Shown: positions 30,540 through 42,240, counted from the first letter of the stretch. The stretch is 64,000 bases of DNA from Symbiodinium natans (GCA_905221605.1 CAJNDS010002074.1:378001-442000), one strand, 5' to 3'. The notes: a model not told the origin generated them from the letters alone. Made by a program: numbers and translations.

Positions 30540-30640
30540 CCAAACCCTTTTTGCCCTTGGGTGCCACAATTAAGGGAACCTACCATAGATGAACCGCAAG
30601 CATAGCACTTTGGGTTTAGGGGTTGCCCCTGTGTCATAGG
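30540..30640 (+). repeat. Dispersed repeat X, 3' part
   Basis: Shares TTGCCCTTG, CACAATTAAGGGAACCTACC, ATAGATGAACC and CAAGCATAGCA with copy 1 at 23405-23470. Confidence 0.65.
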
Positions 30641-31175
30641 GTACCCGGCCGCAAACGTTCCATTATCATTGCAACGGTAGCGGGCGCGGAACAAGTTTCT
30701 ATCCTAAGGTCCTTGAAGCACTCATGTCGCACGTACCCATGAGAGCTGGAAAGTCTCACCTGGCGCTGTTGCTAGCTGTTCTTGCACGGCGTTTGGCTGC
30801 CAGCACTGGAACTGTCAGAGCTGTTGTCGACCTGAGAAGGCTCTCCGCGGGCATACATAGGTGCAGGGCTGTGTCGCCACCAAGCTCTGCTAGCTAGTCA
30901 TCCGTAAGCCCTAAACCATAAACCCACACGCTCCGCCAACTCAGCTCACTTTCCCCGCACCCGAACGCCTCCAACCCTGGAGGTCTCAACGTAGGCTTTC
31001 TGGCAGCCTCAATGCTACAGACTGCTCCTTAAACTGCAGAATCCCCAAAGCCCTAAAGCCACGAAAACACCTCAGCATCCCCCTGTGAGCCCTAGAAACC
31101 CTTATCTCTTATCCCCACACCCCTGAACCCTCAAGGCCCTGCAAAGCCCCCCAGAACCCTGAGCAGCAATGTGGA

Positions 31176-31233
31176 ATGGGCTGCTCCAAGCCGTGGAGCG
31201 CCGTTGGCGACGGGACCGCCGAGTTGCGAAAGG
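31176..31233 (+). CDS. First exon, MGCSK-type lipidation motif
   Basis: ATG followed by GGC TGC TCC AAG gives MGCSKPWSAVGDGTAELRK, then a GT donor (31234) leading into degenerate telomere repeats. N-terminal Met-Gly-Cys is the classic dual N-myristoylation/palmitoylation context, which would anchor the protein to a membrane. Downstream exons were not identified, so the protein family is unknown. Confidence 0.4.
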
Positions 31234-31739
31234 GTTCAAGGTTCAGGGTTCGGGGTTTGGGGTTTAGAGTTTAGGGTTTAGGGTTTAGGGTTTGGGGTTT
31301 AAGGTTTCGGGTTTCGGACCCTAAGCCCTAAGCCCTAAAGCCTAAACCCTAAAGCCGCAACGCTACTAGGCCCTACACCATGAGTAGGGCTACGGGAATG
31401 TCAAGGGCTCAACCCACAACCCTCAACCCTCAACCCATTTCCTGGTTCGGGTTTAGGGTTTAGGGTTCAGAGTTTAGGGTTTAGGGTTTTGGGTGTAGGG
31501 TTTAGGGTTTAGGGTCCACACCGCCTGGCAAGAGCGGTGGACACCCCTGTGCAGAAATCATGACATGTTGGCACGAGGGGGCCAGGGAACAAACGAGTTG
31601 GGAAGCGCTTCGTCCCAACATCAGGGGCGAGGGATGGAACCAGCAACAGAACACTGTAAAAAACTCTCCCAGGCAAAACTCATGGCGCGGAAAGGAAAGG
31701 ATCGCTTAATCAAACTCATTCATTGCATTGCTTCATGAA

Positions 31740-32279
31740 TCACCACGAAAGCCAGCAAAGGTTGCGAGAATGCTTGGATGATGCTGCCCCCCGCGCGTAG
31801 AAATGCTGCGTCTCAACCATCTGCACGAGAGCATTGCCCTGGAAACACTGCAGGATACCGCCCTGTAGGCGGATCATGCAGAGGATGTGTGCCACCATCA
31901 TCATGATGCCAGTCTGTTTGTGCCACCAAAGCAGCTGCTTTTTGGCCTGGGTATTCGAGCGAGATGTGGGCCGTGCCCATGCTGCCGAAGAGGCCCACGG
32001 CAATGAGGAGCCTCAGGGTCAGGATCCAGGATCGAAGGAGAAACAGGCCAACGCGTCTCCCGAGCGGAGCTGTTCAGTCCAAACACTGGCAATCATGGCC
32101 ATCATCTCCAGTATGCCAATTGCAATCTCATCGTCCAGGCAGCTTTCTTTCATCGCCAGAGAGTTGCCAGAATACAACGGCGGTTGCCCGCCCATGTTCC
32201 CGCAGCTTGCTCGTTCACGTGGGCATCTTAGCCCTCCAAGACTCTCGCGGAACCCATGCATGAGGTGCCCATCTGGCAA
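31740..32279 (-). pseudogene. Decayed membrane-protein sequence, minus strand
   Basis: On the minus strand, coding-like blocks in three frames follow one another: an N-terminal block (AIGILEMMAMIASVWTEQL), a hydrophobic block (ILTLRLLIAVGLFGSMGTAH) and a further block (MMMVAHILCMIRLQGGILQC). Frame changes fall near 32020 and near an A-run at about 31945-31950. There are no introns or telomere repeats inside. This looks like a retrocopy of a multi-pass membrane protein; the family is not identified. Confidence 0.35.
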
Positions 32280-32754
32280 TGGGCACCTTGCCGCTGGCAG
32301 CTAGCAGGTCGTGCAAGACGGGGCGATTATTCCCCCAAGACTCCGTGCAACGCCGCTCCGCAAGCAGGTCGCCTTTCTCCACACAAGTGTTTGTGCCTGT
32401 CACGTTTTTGACAGACCAAATCGTGCACCTCCGTGAACAGCAGTAGGACAAGGCTGCCATCGTCCAATGTAGGGGTTGCGGCGCAGGTGAGCGAGCGTAT
32501 TCTCACGCAATTGCACCAAACTAAGGCCACTTACCCAGTCCTCAAGAGTCCTCTCTGCCAGTCTCTTGATTTGGGATTTCCGAGCCTCCAGTCCAACTTG
32601 TACCGTCGAGTGTAGGGCCATGGCATAGAGCACTGGGGTCTTCAGCAATACGAGCGCTGTTGCTCGTTCGATCCGACACCCTACCCTCAACCCCAAAACC
32701 CAAACCCCAAACCCCAAACTCCAAACCCCAAACCCTAAGCCCTAAGCCCTAAAC

Positions 32755-33330
32755 TCTCAACCCAAACCCTAAACCCTAAACTTAACCTTAAACCCTCAAC
32801 CCTCAACCCTAAACCCCCTCAACCCTAAACCCCAAACCCTAAACCCTAGACCCTAAACCCTAAACCCTAAACCCTAAACCCTAAACCCTAAACCCTAAAC
32901 CCTAAACCCTAAACCCTAAACTCAACACCCTAAACCCTTGAGCTGCTTGCGCGCGCATGGCATTTGCTTTGGCAGGATGACGACTCTTCGAGCCGTCAGC
33001 TCAAGGCCGACTTGATCATCACAATCTGTTTGGGGGATTGGGGGATTAGAGTTTAGGGTCTTAGGGAATTAGAGTTTAGGGTTTTGGGGGACTAGAACTT
33101 GGGGGGTAGGGGATTAGAGTTTAGGGTTTTAGGGGATGAGAGTTTAGGGTTTTAGGGGAGTAGAGTTTAGGGGTTTCGGGTGTCGGGCTTGAAGGTTTTT
33201 TTGAGTTCAGGGTGCATGAACCTGTGGAGTAAGCTTGAGTGACTGCCGTCTAGGGTTTGGGGTTTGGGGTTTGGGGTTTAGGGTTTAGGGTTTAGGGTTT
33301 AGGGTTTAGGGTTTAGGGTTAGGGGTTCAC
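32755..33330. repeat. Telomere-type tracts, both orientations
   Basis: CCCTAAA at about 32755-32940; TTAGAGTTTAGGG-type degenerate units at about 33040-33180; TTTAGGG at about 33250-33330. No exon supported. Confidence 0.85.
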
Positions 33331-33734
33331 TGATGACGCTGCAGGTGTACTCTTGCTGGCCTGATCATTTCGCTCCGTCGTTTGCACTTTTGATCCCTAA
33401 ACCCTAAACCCTAAACCCTAAACCCTAAACCCTAAACCCTTGATCCTAAACCCTAAGCCCTGAACCCCAAACCCTAAACCCGAAGAACCTCCAAGTTGGC
33501 AGGGTGGGCGGATGAACGACCCCTAAACCTTCACCTCAAGCCCCCAAGCCCACGCTGAACCCAACCCTGAACTCTGAATCCTAAACCCTCTCAGCCCTTA
33601 TCAGCCTTTCTCTCAGCACCATAAGCCACAAAAACGCAGAGCTGTTCAACCTCAAGCCTCAGCCCTCATCCCTCATCCCTCAACCCTCAACCCTCGACCC
33701 TCAACCCTCCACCCTCTACCCTAAGCTCTACAGC

Positions 33735-33772
33735 CTCCCCCCCCCCCCCCCCCCAAAAAAAAAAAAAAAAAA
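33735..33772. repeat. C18A18-type homopolymer junction
   Basis: A run of about 18 C followed by about 18 A. Surroundings (33,400-34,950) hold CCCTAAA and TTTAGGG remnants and no firm gene; an open stretch at about 34520-34570 (PLAEVRRRLANAHPPPAWGP) could be an exon. Confidence 0.85.
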
Positions 33773-34995
33773 CCCAAACCCCCGCTGCGACAGCTGCTGG
33801 GTGGGGCGGGCCTGGTTCTCTGCGGCGCTCTGCTTGTGGCAGGGGGCCCCGGAACTCCCATGCGGGGATTATCGGGGGTTTGGGGTACTTTAGGGGCTGT
33901 AATGAAGGTTTAGGATGTTTTTGTGTTTTTAGGCCAGGGTTTGGTAGGGTAGGGCTTGGGGGCTTTAGAGCTTGAAGGGTTGGTCCGGTCTTGCGAGGGA
34001 TTCGGGGTCTAGGCTACTAAGCTTTAAGGGTTAATTCTCAGGGAGCCCGAAGGAATCTTTGACTATGTAGCGGGGGTCCTTTGCTTGAAGGAAGGCACAC
34101 ATGCCTAAGAAACCAAGACTGTATTGGGATTGCGGTATAGGGCTTCTGCGGGCTTTGTGGGCATCAAATTCACGCGCCTCGAAGTCGCCAGAGACACGAA
34201 CGAAACTTCCGTCCCAGATCCGATCCTCAATTTTAGGGTTTAGGGTTTAGGGTTTAGGGTTTAGGGTTCAGGGTTCAGGGTTTAGGGCCAAGCCTCAGAA
34301 GCTCTCCCTCGCCCCCTGAAGCTCCAGACCCCAAAACTTGGGGCCACAAGACGAAGAGGTGGAATCCGGAATTTCATGGCTCCGGAAGACGGGGTTTTTC
34401 CAAAACCCTAAACAGAAAACCCGAATATATTCCCCCAGACTTTTAAGGTTTAGGGTTTAGGGTTTTGGGAGGGGTGTATTGTTTAGGGGTTTCGGAGTCC
34501 TGAGTCCCAGTGCTCGGCAACCCCTGGCCGAGGTGCGCCGGCGCTTGGCCAACGCACATCCTCCTCCTGCCTGGGGGCCACGATATTTAGGGCTTACGAG
34601 GGTTTAGGGTTTAGGTTTAGGGTTTCGGGTGTAGGGCTTCAGGTTTTAGGGTATCGGGTTTGGGGTTTAGGGCTTGGGGGGTAGACAGCAACAAACTCTA
34701 TACAGCCTAAACATTGGGCTGCAAGATCTAGCCACAGAGTAATTTAGTCCAGGCAACCTACATGTTGTAGAGGTTCCGGGGGCAGCCTCTTGTCCAGCGA
34801 GGGGATCCCTGAATTGGAAATAGAGCAGTAGATGTCAAGCCAAGGGTCATGGAAGGAGCCCTCAAAACCCTAAAACAACTCTAGAATTTAGAAACCCTAG
34901 AACTAAACCCCCTCCCCAAAAACCCCAAAAAATAAAACCTGTCTTCGCTGTGGCTCAGAGATACTGAAGCTACGGCTCTGCACGCCGGCGCTGCC

Positions 34996-37900
34996 ATGGC
35001 TGAAACCCCACGGCCACTCCTTTTGCTCTCCTTGCTGGTCGCTTGGGGCCGGGCCTCTCCTTGCGAGGGGCCCGTCTGCCTGGATGACACCTTGGGCTTC
35101 ACGGCCTTGGTTGCTAGGCAGGCCCTTGGATTTTCTACGTCTGTGCGTGTACATATATACATGTATGTATTCATGCAAATATGCATACATCTATATATAT
35201 ATATATATATATATATTTCGCATATTATATTATGTTATGTTATATTCTATTTTATGATATGATATGATATTGTATTATATTATATTACATTGTATTACAT
35301 TACATTATATTACATTATATTATATTATAGTACATTATACCATATTATATTATATTCTTTTATATTGTATTATATTGTAATATATTATATTACACTACAT
35401 TATATTATATTATATTACAATATTACATTATATTGGACACACATATATATATATATTTATGTAATTGTTTTTGGTTTGTTTTCCCTTACGGTTTCAAGCG
35501 CATCTTGCTTCGAGCATCTCTTTCGGAGGGCTCAGAGGCCCGACCCGAGGTTCAGACGGACCAGCACTACCGGCGGCAGCGGTCTCTGCAAGCCGCCGGA
35601 GGGAACCAAAGCGCCCGCCAGGGCGCCCTGCCGGGCACCGGGAGCCCCCCAGTTCCGGACGTCCGGGCGGCCTTCGCGGCCCTGGGCCGCGACGGCCGGG
35701 TGCTGGAGATCGACAAGGGGAGGTGGGGGAGTGGGGTGTTGAGACGCTCAGGGTCTATAGGGGTTTTAGGGGTTTGAGGCTATAAGGCTTAGGCTACCCA
35801 AAACCAGAAGCGCTCATGAGCCCGAAGCCCGGACGTCGCTGCTCAGTCGCATTCCTGCCCTTGTTGCACCTGACCCTGCAGCGCTTGGCCGTCGGACCAC
35901 TACAAGAGCTACATGCCCCCATATGCCGAGCACATCGAGGGCGTCCAGCGCTTCAAGGGCAGCTACATTGCATTCTCAGGACGAGTGAACACTCTGCAGC
36001 TCTTCCCTCTACTTAAGTTCAAGGGCTGGCAGGGACGGGATCTGCTAGAAGCCTAAGCCCTAAGCCCCTACACCCACGAACCCTGCATGGCTAGGAGCCG
36101 AAAGCGACGCGGGTGACCTCTTCATTGCCGCCCTGAACGGTGTGGCAGGCTCTGGCCGTCTGGGTCAGGGGACCGGGGAGGTCGGCAGCCAAGTGCGCGC
36201 TGCGTGCTTAGGAGGCAGTTCCTCATGGCCTGGATTCCAGTTCTCCCAACCCCCGGTGCTGTATCTTGAGGGTCTGTGGCTCTAGAAGTGTTCAGGGCAG
36301 CCTTTCATGAGGTGGTGAAGCGGGTGATCGTGGACTCGACCCTGACTCTTTGTCATAGTTGGATAACATTTTGCATTTTTAAGGGTACTTAAACCCAATA
36401 AGGGATAAGAATTTATATTTTTAATATTATCCCAACCATGAACTAGGACTCATGCCGGTGGCTTCCAAATCAGCGGCGATCTGCTCGCGATCGGGGCCGA
36501 AGCCCAGTGCTCGCCGATGCAGAGAGTCTTTGGTGGTTGCAAGCACAGATCCCAGGCGGGGATGTCCGAACATAAAAGGAACCCCAACACTAAATCCCTT
36601 TAAAAGAGCCCAAGAAGGGGTACCCCCCCCCCCCCCATTTTCGGAAACATCCAGGTGCTGTTCTTTGATCTTTCTGATCCGCTGAACCCAGTCAAGCTGC
36701 CGACTTTCATCGATCGGCCTGGGAAAACTGCCGGGGCAGTTGGGATTGTGCGCCAAGCCAACGGGAAGTGGCTTGTGATGGTGGGTGATGGCGACAACAA
36801 TAACATTGACCTGTACGTTGAAGGTGGAGGTTTACCCCCCCAATTTAGATCCCCAAACAGTAAGATCAACTTCTAATATGAACCCTAAACCCTAACCCTA
36901 AACCCTAAACCCTAAACCCTAAACCTTAAACCCTAAACCCTAAACCCTAAACCTAAACCCTAAACCCTAACTTCGGAAGCCCCCCCCCCCCCCCAGGTGA
37001 GGCTGGATCCTTCAACCTCGTGGCATCTTGGGGCAAGCAAGAGCTGCTCAAGGATGCCGGAGTGGAGGGGGGCTACAAGTCCTACCAGAACATGAACCTG
37101 GGTTTAGGGTTTGGGGTTTAGGGTTTAGGGTTCAGGGTTCAGGGTTTAGGGTTTAGGGTTTAGGGTTTAGGGTTTGAGGTTTGAGGGGGATTACAGGTTA
37201 GGGTTTGAGGTGCTTAGCTCGGTTGTGCTTCGGAATAATTTTGAATTTCCCTTCTTTCCCTCTATAAGGGAACCTACTCGTAAATGCTTTTTCAGAGGGC
37301 TTTAAAGAACCACTCAGGAACGTACTTCTCCAAAGCGATGGGCAGCTCTTCATGGTCTGCACTGCCCTGTCTTCTATGTTTATGGGCTCCGACTACTTCG
37401 ACCTCTTTACTGTCCAGCCCTCCGACGATGGCCGGGCCACCATCACCATGGTGGACTCGAAGAAGGCGGCTTAGGGTTTAGGGTTTAGGGTTTAGGGTTT
37501 AGGGTTTGGGGTTTGGGGTTTGGGGTTTACGGTTTAGGGTTTAGGGTTTCGGAGAACCCAGAAAATGGCAGTTCTTTCAGAAGGACCCTCTAAACCCCTG
37601 GGCCAAGAAGCCCTAAACCCTAAAAAACCCTACAAACCCTACAAACCCTACAAACCCTACTAAACCCTACTAAACCCTACAAACCCTACAAACCCTACTA
37701 AACCCTACTAAACCCTACTAAACCCTACTAAACCCTACCAAACCCTACTAAACCCTACTAAACCTACAAACCCTACAAACCCTACAAACCCTACTAAACC
37801 CTACAAAACCCTACTAAACCCTACTAAACCCTACTAAACCCTACTAAACCCTACTAAACCCTACAAACCCTACAAAACGCCCTGAGGCCACCTGCCACGG

Positions 37901-38134
37901 CTGCACTTTCGCAGCCGCGGCTGGGATCTACGTGAATCCCGAGGATCCCTCGCAGTTGGTTTAGGGTTTAGGGTTTAGGGTTTAGGGTTTAGGGTTTAGG
38001 GTTTAGGGTTTAGGGTTTAGGGTCCCGAGGATCCTTCGCAGCTGCTCGGCTACGCGTCGGGCTGGCTGCCGTCCTCGAAGTCCTTTTCAAGTGTGCCGGT
38101 GCCGGGCAACACGATCTTTGTCAACGAGTTCTGA
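34996..38134 (+). CDS. Secreted protein, about nine exons
   Basis: Exon 1 34996-35142 (ATG; signal peptide MAETPRPLLLLSLLVAWGRA); exon 2 35499-35722; exon 3 35882-about 35984 (SDHYKSYMPPYAEHIEGVQR); exon 4 about 36095-36177 (ESDAGDLFIAAL); exon 5 36655-36823 (FFDLSDPLNPVKLPTF, VMVGDGDNNNIDLYVE); exon 6 36997-37101; exon 7 37296-about 37458 (LLQSDGQLFMVCTALSSMF); exon 8 about 37908-37958; exon 9 38042-38134 (TGA). Phases agree at junctions 1-2, 2-3, 5-6, 6-7 and 8-9. The junction between exons 3 and 4 has an AGGA repeat at both ends, and the exon 7 donor is unresolved. The product is a secreted soluble protein whose HIEGVQR, FFDLSDPxNP and GxVGIVR blocks resemble bacterial secreted proteins with blade-like repeats; that is only an impression, and function is unknown. 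Introns hold (TA)n repeats, an M-family element and telomere repeats. Confidence 0.7.
35190..35450. repeat. AT microsatellites in intron 1
   Basis: (TA)n, then a long irregular (TTATA/TTACA)n array within the intron between exons 1 and 2 of the secreted-protein gene. Confidence 0.9.
36546..36652 (-). mobile_element. MITE/introner-like element, copy M4
   Basis: Reverse orientation: begins TCCGAACATAAAAGGAACCC and ends CATTTTCGGAAAC, with a C-run inside. Its right end abuts the ATCCAG acceptor of exon 5, so it lies at the very end of an intron. Confidence 0.65.
36880..37175. repeat. Telomere-type tracts around exon 6
   Basis: CCCTAAA at about 36885-36970 (then a C-run serving as polypyrimidine tract before CAG) and TTTAGGG from 37102, where GTTTAGGG is the donor of exon 6. 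Confidence 0.9.
37620..37880. repeat. Variant array CCCTACAAA / CCCTACTAAA
   Basis: About 26 units of 9 and 10 bases, derived from CCCTAAA by insertion of CA or CTA-like bases and then amplified. Located in the intron before exon 8. Confidence 0.9.
37937..38041 (+). other. Telomere-repeat intron flanked by target duplication
   Basis: TCCCGAGGATCCCTCGCAG at 37937-37955 recurs with one mismatch at 38023-38041. Between them is TTGG plus about nine TTTAGGG units. A GT-AG intron, 37959-38041, keeps the frame (PEDPSQL then LGYASGW): the donor is GTTTAGGG and the acceptor AG lies at the end of the second duplicate. Confidence 0.85.
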
Positions 38135-38139
38135 GTTTG

Positions 38140-38260
38140 GGTTTAGGGTTTAGGGTTTAGGGTTTAGGGTTTAGGGTTCGGGGTTCAGGGTTTAGGGTTT
38201 AGGGTTTAGGGTTTGGGATTTAGGATTTAAGGTTTAGGGTTTAGGGTTTAGGGCTTGGGC
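38140..38260. repeat. TTTAGGG tract after the secreted-protein gene
   Basis: Starts 6 bp after the stop codon, so the 3' end of the transcript probably lies in or near it. An ORF at 38317-38556 has no coding signal I trust. Confidence 0.85.
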
Positions 38261-38644
38261 CTTTAGGGTTCCGTGTTGACTGTCTTGGAGGACAGCTCGA
38301 ACTGTAGACGGCTAGGATGGACGACTTTTGCTTGGGAGGCAGCTTGATTTATGCCACATCCCGATTTAATTCAAACCATGGTGGACAATCGATTCCCGAA
38401 CTTTGTGGGATGTGGAAGGCTCGCTATGCACGCGACCCTCCATACATTTGTCATTCATGCACTTCGGCGTGCAAAAAATCAGCAGATATGAGGAGGAGAG
38501 TCCTTGCTACTCAGGGCCAGACCCAGGTGTCTCAGAAGAGAGGGTTCAGGGTTTAGGGTTTAATTAGGGTAATTAGGGTAATTAGGGTTTAGGGTTTACG
38601 GTTTAGGTTTTAGGGTTTCGGGCTTAGGCTTAGGGTGCCCGCAG

Positions 38645-40916
38645 CTGACCCAGCGGGACTATCTTGGGGTTGTACAGTTGGAGACTTTTCAGCAGAGAGC
38701 CGTTCAGAATGAGGACTCCCAAGTACTGCCTTAGCAGTTTTTCGGGAAGCGGAACCCGGAACCCGGAACCCGGAACCCGGAACCCTAAACCCTAAACCCT
38801 ACACCCTAAACCCTAAACCCTGAACCCTGAACCCTGAACCCTGAACCCTGAACCCTGAACCCCAAACCCTGAACCCTGAAAGAAAAACCTTTCTTCAGAG
38901 CCCGGAAGCTTCGGAGTGGTACTGAGGTTCACATTGCGCTGTCTGCTGCACTTCAGCTCTTGCGGCAGAAGAAAGTTCAGGACGGCTGGAATGGATACCC
39001 TAGCCCTAAACCCTAAACCCTAAACTTGCCCTAAACCCGAAACCCTAAACCCTAAACCCTAAGCCCGAGTGATGTCGGTTTTTTCAGGGCTAGATAAATA
39101 AGGGTTCCGCAATGTAGGGGCCCGCATTCAGGGACCATGTAGGTTCTTCTGGGCCCTGAGTGTTAGGGGGCTTTTTTGCAATAGGTACCCAAAACGCCTA
39201 GACTCTAGAGACTCTAGACCCTAAACCCTGAACCCTAAACATGGCTGAAGGTGCTTGCCCACTTGACTCACACCCCTAAACCCTAAACCCTAAACCCTAA
39301 ACCCTAAACCCTAAACCCTAAACCCTAAACCCTAAACCCTAAACCCTAAACCCTAAACCCTAAACCCTAAACCCTACACCCTAAACCCTAAACCCTAAAC
39401 CCTAAACCCCAAACCCTATGATTCCTAAACCGCCCCCGACTCGACTGCCCTCAGCCCTGAACCAGGAGCTGCTGTACAGCGATGGCGGTCTCCTGACCCT
39501 GCACATGAAGGAGAGCCAGGCAGCCCTTGCATTTAGGGCGGTTTAGGGTTTATAGGGTTTAGGGTTTATAGAGTTTAGGGTTTAGGGTTTGGTAGAAGGT
39601 TTAGGGTTTAGGGTTTCGAGCGGTTGTGTAGGGATTAAAGTTTGAGGTTCGTTTCTTGCGCTTGGAGTTTGAGCGACTCTCGATGTGTTGTGTGTTGAAG
39701 TTGCCAGGCTTCCTGTAAGTAGACACGGGCCTTCCCAGAAAGCATAAACTCTACTTAAACTCTGAACCCTCAACCTCAACCCTAAACCTTTCGCCAATGC
39801 TGGGATTAATTTTGCCAGGGGTCCTCTGGCTCCAGTCTCCTCTCTCAGTTGGTGCCTGGCAGCGAGGACTGCTTGGGGGGCTTTCAAGATCCCTAAACCC
39901 TAAGCCCTAAACCCTAGACCCCAACCCTAAACCCTAAACCCTAAACCCTAAACCCTAAACCCTAAACCCTAAACCCTAAACCCTAAACCCTAAACCCTAA
40001 ACCCTAAACCCTAAACCCTAAACCCTAAACCCTAAACCCTAGACCCTAAACCCTAAACCTTAAACCGTCAGAAAGGATTAGGAGTCAGGTCTTGCGGGGG
40101 GAGGGGGGGGGGCTTGCGGGTTGGGGATGTCAGTGTGTAGGCTCGCAGGTTGCAGCTTATAGGGCGCACCTTCAAGGACCCCAGCCATTCTGTACTATGT
40201 ACAAACGACCCTAAACCACCTAAAGGTTGGGGGTTTGGGGTCGGAGGTTTCGGGTTGAGGACCTTATCAACCCCTACATGAAACTTGAAGCCTAAAGCTA
40301 GGCGGAGGGCTTGCAGCCAGCAAGGTGTTTGCTTTCTTGAGGCAGCCCGACGACCCTGACAAGCCTCGTAAGCCTAAACCCGACGTCAAGCCTCACCAAA
40401 CCCTGGGTTTAGGGTTTAGGGTTTAGGGTTTAGGGTTTAGGGTTTAGGGTTTATGGTTAAGGGTTCTGCACAACATTCTCCTTGCCTCAGGCGAAGGTCT
40501 TCGACGTGGCCGATGAGGCCGAAGGGACTCAGTGGGGAGGATTCGGCACTGGAAGCCCTCTCTCAACCCTCATGAACAGCCAGCGAACAAACTCCGCCAA
40601 CCCTAAAAACCCAAAATGCGCAACGCCAAACCCTAAAAACCCCAACCTGCAAGCCCAACCCTGAGCCCCTAAGCGTTAAAACCCTTAGACCATTGAACCC
40701 TAAAGCTGCCCTTAAACCCCAAGATCCCAAAACCCAGATCCCAAAACCCCCTAGGTCCCCCCCACCTAAACCCTAAGCCCTAAACCCTAAACCCCTACCC
40801 CTCTAAACCCTGACCTAAACCCCGGATAACCCCTGGAGGCGTTAGTCTCCCTTCGCTACGTGGCGCCCGCCAAGGGTGCCTCCCAGGTCCGCTTTGTGTT
40901 TGTGGTGGGCGGACGG
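38645..40916 (+). CDS. Unassigned exons between two genes
   Basis: 38645-38722 (acceptor CGCAG, 26 codons, LTQRDYLGVVQLETFQQRA, donor GTACTG); about 38899-38978 (RKLRSGTEVHIALSAALQLL); 39466-about 39537 (ELLYSDGGLLTLHMKESQAA); 40491-about 40566 (acceptor CTCAG, AKVFDVADEAEGTQWGGFG); 40839-40916 (26 codons, LVSLRYVAPAKGASQVRFVF, donor GTGTTTAGGG). All are plausible exons. They may be the N-terminal part of the FtsH-like gene that follows, but I cannot match them to it. Confidence 0.4.
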
Positions 40917-41344
40917 GTGTTTAGGGTTTCGGGTTTAGGGTTTAGGGGTGTAGGTTAGGGGTTTGGGGGCTTGGGGTGTAGAGGTTTTGGGGTTTTGGTT
41001 GTTGAACGTTTTGGGGTTGAGGTTTTTTGGGCTTAGGGGCTTCGGGTTGCTGGGTGCGGAGGAGTTCCAGGAGGGTTAAGCGGAGACTCAGCAAGCCCTT
41101 GTCGTGCCCGAAGCCCTGGTACCCCAACCCTTCAAACCCTATCGAAACCCAGCTAAACCCTCTGGTTGTAACAAAGTGAAACTGCGTCGGCGTCCTTACA
41201 CATCGTGTTTTCTCAGCATCCCTAAACCCTAAACCCTAAACCCTAAACCCTAAACCCTAAACCCTAAACCCTAAACCCTAAACCCTAAACCCTAAACCCT
41301 AAACCCTAAACCCTAAACCCTAAACCCTAAACCCTAAACCCTAT
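39275..41344. repeat. Long CCCTAAA tracts
   Basis: Tracts at about 39275-39418, 39895-40068 and 41218-41344, plus TTTAGGG at about 40405-40460. The CGGAACC and CCCTGAA arrays at 38750-38880 are further telomere-repeat variants. Confidence 0.9.
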
Positions 41345-42240
41345 ATCTAGCATGCATCTCTCGGGCCTGATCAGACATCCAGCTGCGCTGTGACAGCAGG
41401 TGATGTCGCTGCTTCTGCCCCTGATCTTCCTTTTTGTGTGGTATCAGATTGCAAAGTCGAGCTCTCAGAAGTTTGCTTGCACAATGGCGCCGAGCTGCAG
41501 TGGTGGTATACTCGGAATGACAGGTCATTTTGCTTGCTGAGTGCGCGCTTCTATCATTTTCACGAATTTAAGGTGTCCGGGGCGGGGGGGGGGGGAGGGG
41601 GGGCCCTCCTTTGGGGTGCGTCACACAAGGAATCCTTGCATGTGGCGCGACCTAGGGGGGCCTTCTAATAGAGCATTTTGTTTGATATTGACAACGGTTG
41701 TTCTCGCACATATATGCTCTTTTTGCAACGCAAGCTCACATATGACAGAGTTGGTTCGCGGCATATGTGCGGTCTTCATGTGTGCAACATAGCTCATATA
41801 TCGGATACACTTTCTACAGACATCGTGTCAACATTGTCCAGTTAACTAGGTGGTGGCCCGGTTGTTTCTCATGCGAACCAGTACTGTCTTTGATGTTGAA
41901 ATCGCACAACGCAAGCTCGTCCAGGATACTCTTCGTGTGCTTGCTGTCTTGGTGCGTGCAACTCAAGCTCACATATGAGAGAGTTGGTTCGATATATATG
42001 TGCTGCCTTCAAGTGTCCTATACACAAGCTAGGCACTAGCTTTCGTTCGCCCTGCTCTCAAGTTTGAGACAGTGTCACACAACTCAATCGAGGTCACTGA
42101 TCACACGCGACAACAAGTGGACACCGACGAGAAGTCGCTTGCAGACCTGTGCCTGTCTTGCTGCCAGCGATGCATCAGTTCTCTGAGGGTCTCACGACAG
42201 CCCTACGCCCCGGACCAGGAACCCAAAGTCCTGAACTCCT
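41345..42240. other. No supported gene
   Basis: About 900 bp free of telomere repeats. Two similar segments (about 41720-41790 and 41905-42010, sharing CGCAAGCTCACATATGA and GAGTTGGTTCG-like stretches) suggest an internal duplication. No exon with good splice sites. Confidence 0.4.

Noticed and set aside
35290-35742. 150-codon ORF starting in AT repeats
   Set aside because: The 5' two-thirds is microsatellite; the real exon there is 35499-35722 in another frame.
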